NCBI RefSeq assembly: GCF_002115805.1
Contig: NZ_JFKC01000004.1
Location: 62,001 to 126,000 of the forward strand
Direction: 5' to 3'
Origin: Marivita geojedonensis
GTDB taxonomy: Bacteria; Pseudomonadota; Alphaproteobacteria; Rhodobacterales; Rhodobacteraceae
Length of the DNA: 64,000 nucleotides
Below, one piece after another: positions 62,326 through 64,000 of the stretch. The notes below the pieces were generated by a model. It did not search any database, was not told the origin of the DNA, and was given only the letters and a program-made list of their open reading frames with translations. The stretch's first letter is position 1, and every line of letters starts with the position of its first letter. The position numbers were made by a program, and so were the translations under genes.

Positions 62326-63369
62326 ATGCGCGATACGGTGGCGATTGTCGGGGGCGGGCTGACGGGGCTTGCTCTGGCTTGGCACCTCAACAGGGCCGGT
62401 GTTCCATTTCACCTTTATGAGGCGCGGTCGCGTCTTGGCGGGCGCATACAGACTGCGATGCGCGACGGTGCCGGGTTTGACCTTGGGCCGTCATGGTTCT
62501 GGCCCGGTCAGCCGAGGATGGCCCAACTGGTCAATGCGCTGGGGTTGGAGCGGTTCGATCAATGGGCCGAGGGCGCGCTGCTTTATGAGACCGAACAGGG
62601 CGAGGTGATCCGGGATCGGGGGTTTTCCTCGATGCAGGGATCCTACCGGGTGCGCGGTGGCATGGGAGCGCTTGTTTCACGTCTTGCTGCGCAATTGCCC
62701 GAGAGCGCGATAACTCTGTCTGCACCGGTGCGTGAAGTTTCTGCTGCAGGTGGGCTGACTTTTGAGGATGGTCAGACGGTCGAGGCAGCCCGGACCGTTC
62801 TCGCGCTGCCGCCCCGACTCGCCGCAGAGTTGGTGCGCGGGTCGGAGTTCAGCCCCGTCCAGATCGCTGCCCTGCAGGGAGTGCCGACGTGGATGGCAGG
62901 TCATGCAAAGCTGGTTGCGGTCTACCAAAAGCCTTTCTGGCGGGAAGACGGCCTGTCCGGCGATGTGATGAGCCGCCGGGGGCCGATGGTCGAGATTCAC
63001 GATGCCGGTTCCGGGGACAACGGCGCGCTGTTCGGATTTCTGGGCGTGCCTCCGGCGGTACGTGCCGGGCAGCGCGCAGCGGTTATCGAGGCCTGTGTCG
63101 CGCAGTTGGGGCGGGTATTCGGCTCGCGCGCGTCCGCGCCATTGGCGGTGTTTTATACCGATTGGGCCGAAGAGGAGTTTACATCTGTCGAGACGGACCG
63201 CCAGCCTTTGACGCATCATCCGGCATACGGGAGACCCGAGACCCTGAAGGCGGCGCCGGGCGACCGGGTCTGTTTTGCCGGAACGGAGCTGGCCCCGGAG
63301 ATGGGCGGCTACCTGGAAGGCGCGCTGGCGTCGGCTGAAGAGGCGGCCGACTGGGTGCTTGCGGGGTGA
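62326..63369 (+). CDS. FAD-dependent amine-oxidase-like protein
   Basis: This protein of about 347 residues has the dinucleotide motif VAIVGGGLTGLALAWHL, the YEARSRLGGRIQT motif of flavin amine oxidases, DLGPSWFWPGQ, and the C-terminal VCFAGTELAPEMGGYLEGAL. It is shorter than typical monoamine oxidases. Start 62326 follows the cupin stop; an ATG at 62299 overlapping the cupin gene is also possible. Probably cotranscribed with the cupin gene. Substrate unknown. Confidence 0.87.
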   Translation: MRDTVAIVGGGLTGLALAWHLNRAGVPFHLYEARSRLGGRIQTAMRDGAGFDLGPSWFWPGQPRMAQLVNALGLERFDQWAEGALLYETEQGEVIRDRGFSSMQGSYRVRGGMGALVSRLAAQLPESAITLSAPVREVSAAGGLTFEDGQTVEAARTVLALPPRLAAELVRGSEFSPVQIAALQGVPTWMAGHAKLVAVYQKPFWREDGLSGDVMSRRGPMVEIHDAGSGDNGALFGFLGVPPAVRAGQRAAVIEACVAQLGRVFGSRASAPLAVFYTDWAEEEFTSVETDRQPLTHHPAYGRPETLKAAPGDRVCFAGTELAPEMGGYLEGALASAEEAADWVLAG

Positions 63370-63604
63370 TTGCGATACCTACGGGCGTGTGACGCGAGGT
63401 GCAGGGCAGGGCGTTGTTGCAGAAGCGCCAACTCTGTCCGCGCCCGGAAATGTGGCATCTTGCGGGCGTGGAAGCGATTGGTCACAGTAGGCGCGCGGTT
63501 CGGATCGGGGCTCAGCTGCCAGGTGCCCGATCCCGTTATTCCCTGAGCGGGGCCGCGGATATGAGATGGACGAGCCTGTCTGGCCGAGTGGTGGAGAAAC
63601 CGCG
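63370..63604. other. Gap between the amine-oxidase-like gene and the DUF2484 gene
   Basis: 235 bp with no recognisable element. A 69-codon arginine-rich frame (63399-63608) ends in an ATGA overlap with the next start, but has no family features and no clear ribosome site, so it is not called. Confidence 0.5.
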
Positions 63605-63862
63605 ATGAGCTATTCCCTGAGTGCAGCGTGCTGCTGGATCATCCTGGCAGCGATCCTTGCGGCAATCCCGTCAAACGACAATCACTGGCGGCGGGCCTAT
63701 TTCCTTATGGCGCTTGGTCTGCCGATCGTTGTCTGGGTTTACGTGAATGATGGCCTGATGTGGGGACTTGCGGTGACGGCGGCGGCAGCCAGCATCTTCC
63801 GGTGGCCGTTGCGCTATCTCTGGTCGTGGTTTCTCCGGCACGTTAAAACCCGCGCGGAATGA
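63605..63862 (+). CDS. DUF2484 family membrane protein
   Basis: This 85-residue protein has two to three hydrophobic helices (SAACCWIILAAILAAIPS, YFLMALGLPIVVWVYV) separated by an NDNHWRR loop, matching the DUF2484 family that sits between murC and murB in Rhodobacteraceae. Function unknown. The start at 63605 fits the family. Confidence 0.85.
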   Translation: MSYSLSAACCWIILAAILAAIPSNDNHWRRAYFLMALGLPIVVWVYVNDGLMWGLAVTAAAASIFRWPLRYLWSWFLRHVKTRAE

Positions 63863-63901
63863 GGCTTTACGCCTGCGCCGTGGCGTTGCACAAGGCGGAC
63901 C

Positions 63902-64000
63902 ATGACGCGACTTCCCGAGGTGCGGGGCAGGCTGACCCCCGACAGACCCCTTTCCGATCTGACATGGCTGCGCGTGGGCGGGCCTGCGGACTGGCTGTTT
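63902..64000 (+). CDS. murB: UDP-N-acetylenolpyruvoylglucosamine reductase, N-terminal part
   Basis: The first 33 codons are present, reading [20 protein letters not shown], followed by [13 protein letters not shown], the beginning of the MurB FAD-binding domain. The gene continues beyond the window. MurB reduces the product of MurA; it ends the murG-murC-...-murB run. Confidence 0.92.
   Translation, partial: MTRLPEVRGRLTPDRPLSDLTWLRVGGPADWLF

Noticed and set aside
63399-63608. 69-codon frame whose stop overlaps the DUF2484 start
   Set aside because: The ATGA overlap is suggestive, but the Arg-rich sequence has no family features or ribosome site. Conservation in relatives would be needed.

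Overview
This window looks like a stretch of chromosome from an alphaproteobacterium of the Rhodobacteraceae (Roseobacter/Rhodobacter group). The evidence is gene content and order: a Flp/Tad pilus locus with the 'AVTVDW' type of pilin, an aa3 cytochrome oxidase cluster ctaC-ctaB-small ORF-ctaG-ctaE followed by surf1-thrC-M16 peptidase, murA-DUF2948-hisD, lysC-ptsP, and DUF2484 just before murB. The DNA is GC-rich with strong third-position GC bias, so long antisense open frames are common and were discarded. I see no transposase, integrase, phage gene or CRISPR array.

Layout. 1-638: end of an FAD oxidoreductase, then tRNA-Met (777-853) with its promoter. 1022-12963 (minus strand): Tad pilus locus, in transcription order pilin flp, cpaB, cpaC secretin, OmpA-type lipoprotein, cpaE, cpaF, tadB, tadC, two TPR lipoproteins, cpaA prepilin peptidase, and an AAA+ ATPase. 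TadE/F/G minor pilins and a recognisable CpaD are not in the window. 13192-16973: lytic transglycosylase, D-2-hydroxyacid dehydrogenase-type flavoprotein, metallo-beta-lactamase-fold protein, acetyltransferase. 16973-23869 (minus): respiratory and maturation block (M16 peptidase, thrC, surf1, ctaE, ctaG, a 54-codon membrane protein, ctaB, ctaC). A perfect FNR-type palindrome lies between ctaC and the divergent tldD. 24058-29527 (plus): tldD, dprA, topA.

29674-32427 (plus): succinyl-CoA:3-ketoacid CoA-transferase subunits A and B, with a blue-light (LOV) sensor gene placed between them and a small acetyltransferase after them. 32487-34561 (minus): apt, LysE-type exporter, mtnP. 34737: SulP transporter. 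36631: a second, nearly identical Flp pilin carrying the same roughly 120-bp upstream block as the first. 36924-39733: a Lin0512 pair, flavin reductase, acetyltransferase and EcsC protein. 39734-40316 is a 583-bp gene-free stretch packed with inverted repeats, including a predicted 70-nt three-way junction.

40317-49371 (minus): ptsP (EI-Ntr), lysC, NTF2-like protein, SDR, DUF1178, Kdo transferase, glycosyltransferase, TPR-methyltransferase. tRNA-Thr is at 49518-49592. 49693-64000: small basic protein, murA, DUF2948, acetyltransferase, hisD, murD, then three minus-strand genes (a tandem pair of unknown paralogs and a BaiN-type flavoprotein) inserted before ftsW, murG, murC. A cupin plus FAD amine-oxidase pair follows, then DUF2484 and the start of murB.

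The most unusual items are the LOV protein inside the CoA-transferase operon, which keeps its photoactive cysteine and ATPase domain but seems to lack the phosphoacceptor histidine; the structured intergenic DNA at 39.7-40.3 kb; the duplicated pilin with its leader; and the paired GxHR proteins inside the cell-wall cluster. All functional calls are from reading the sequence; no database search was run.
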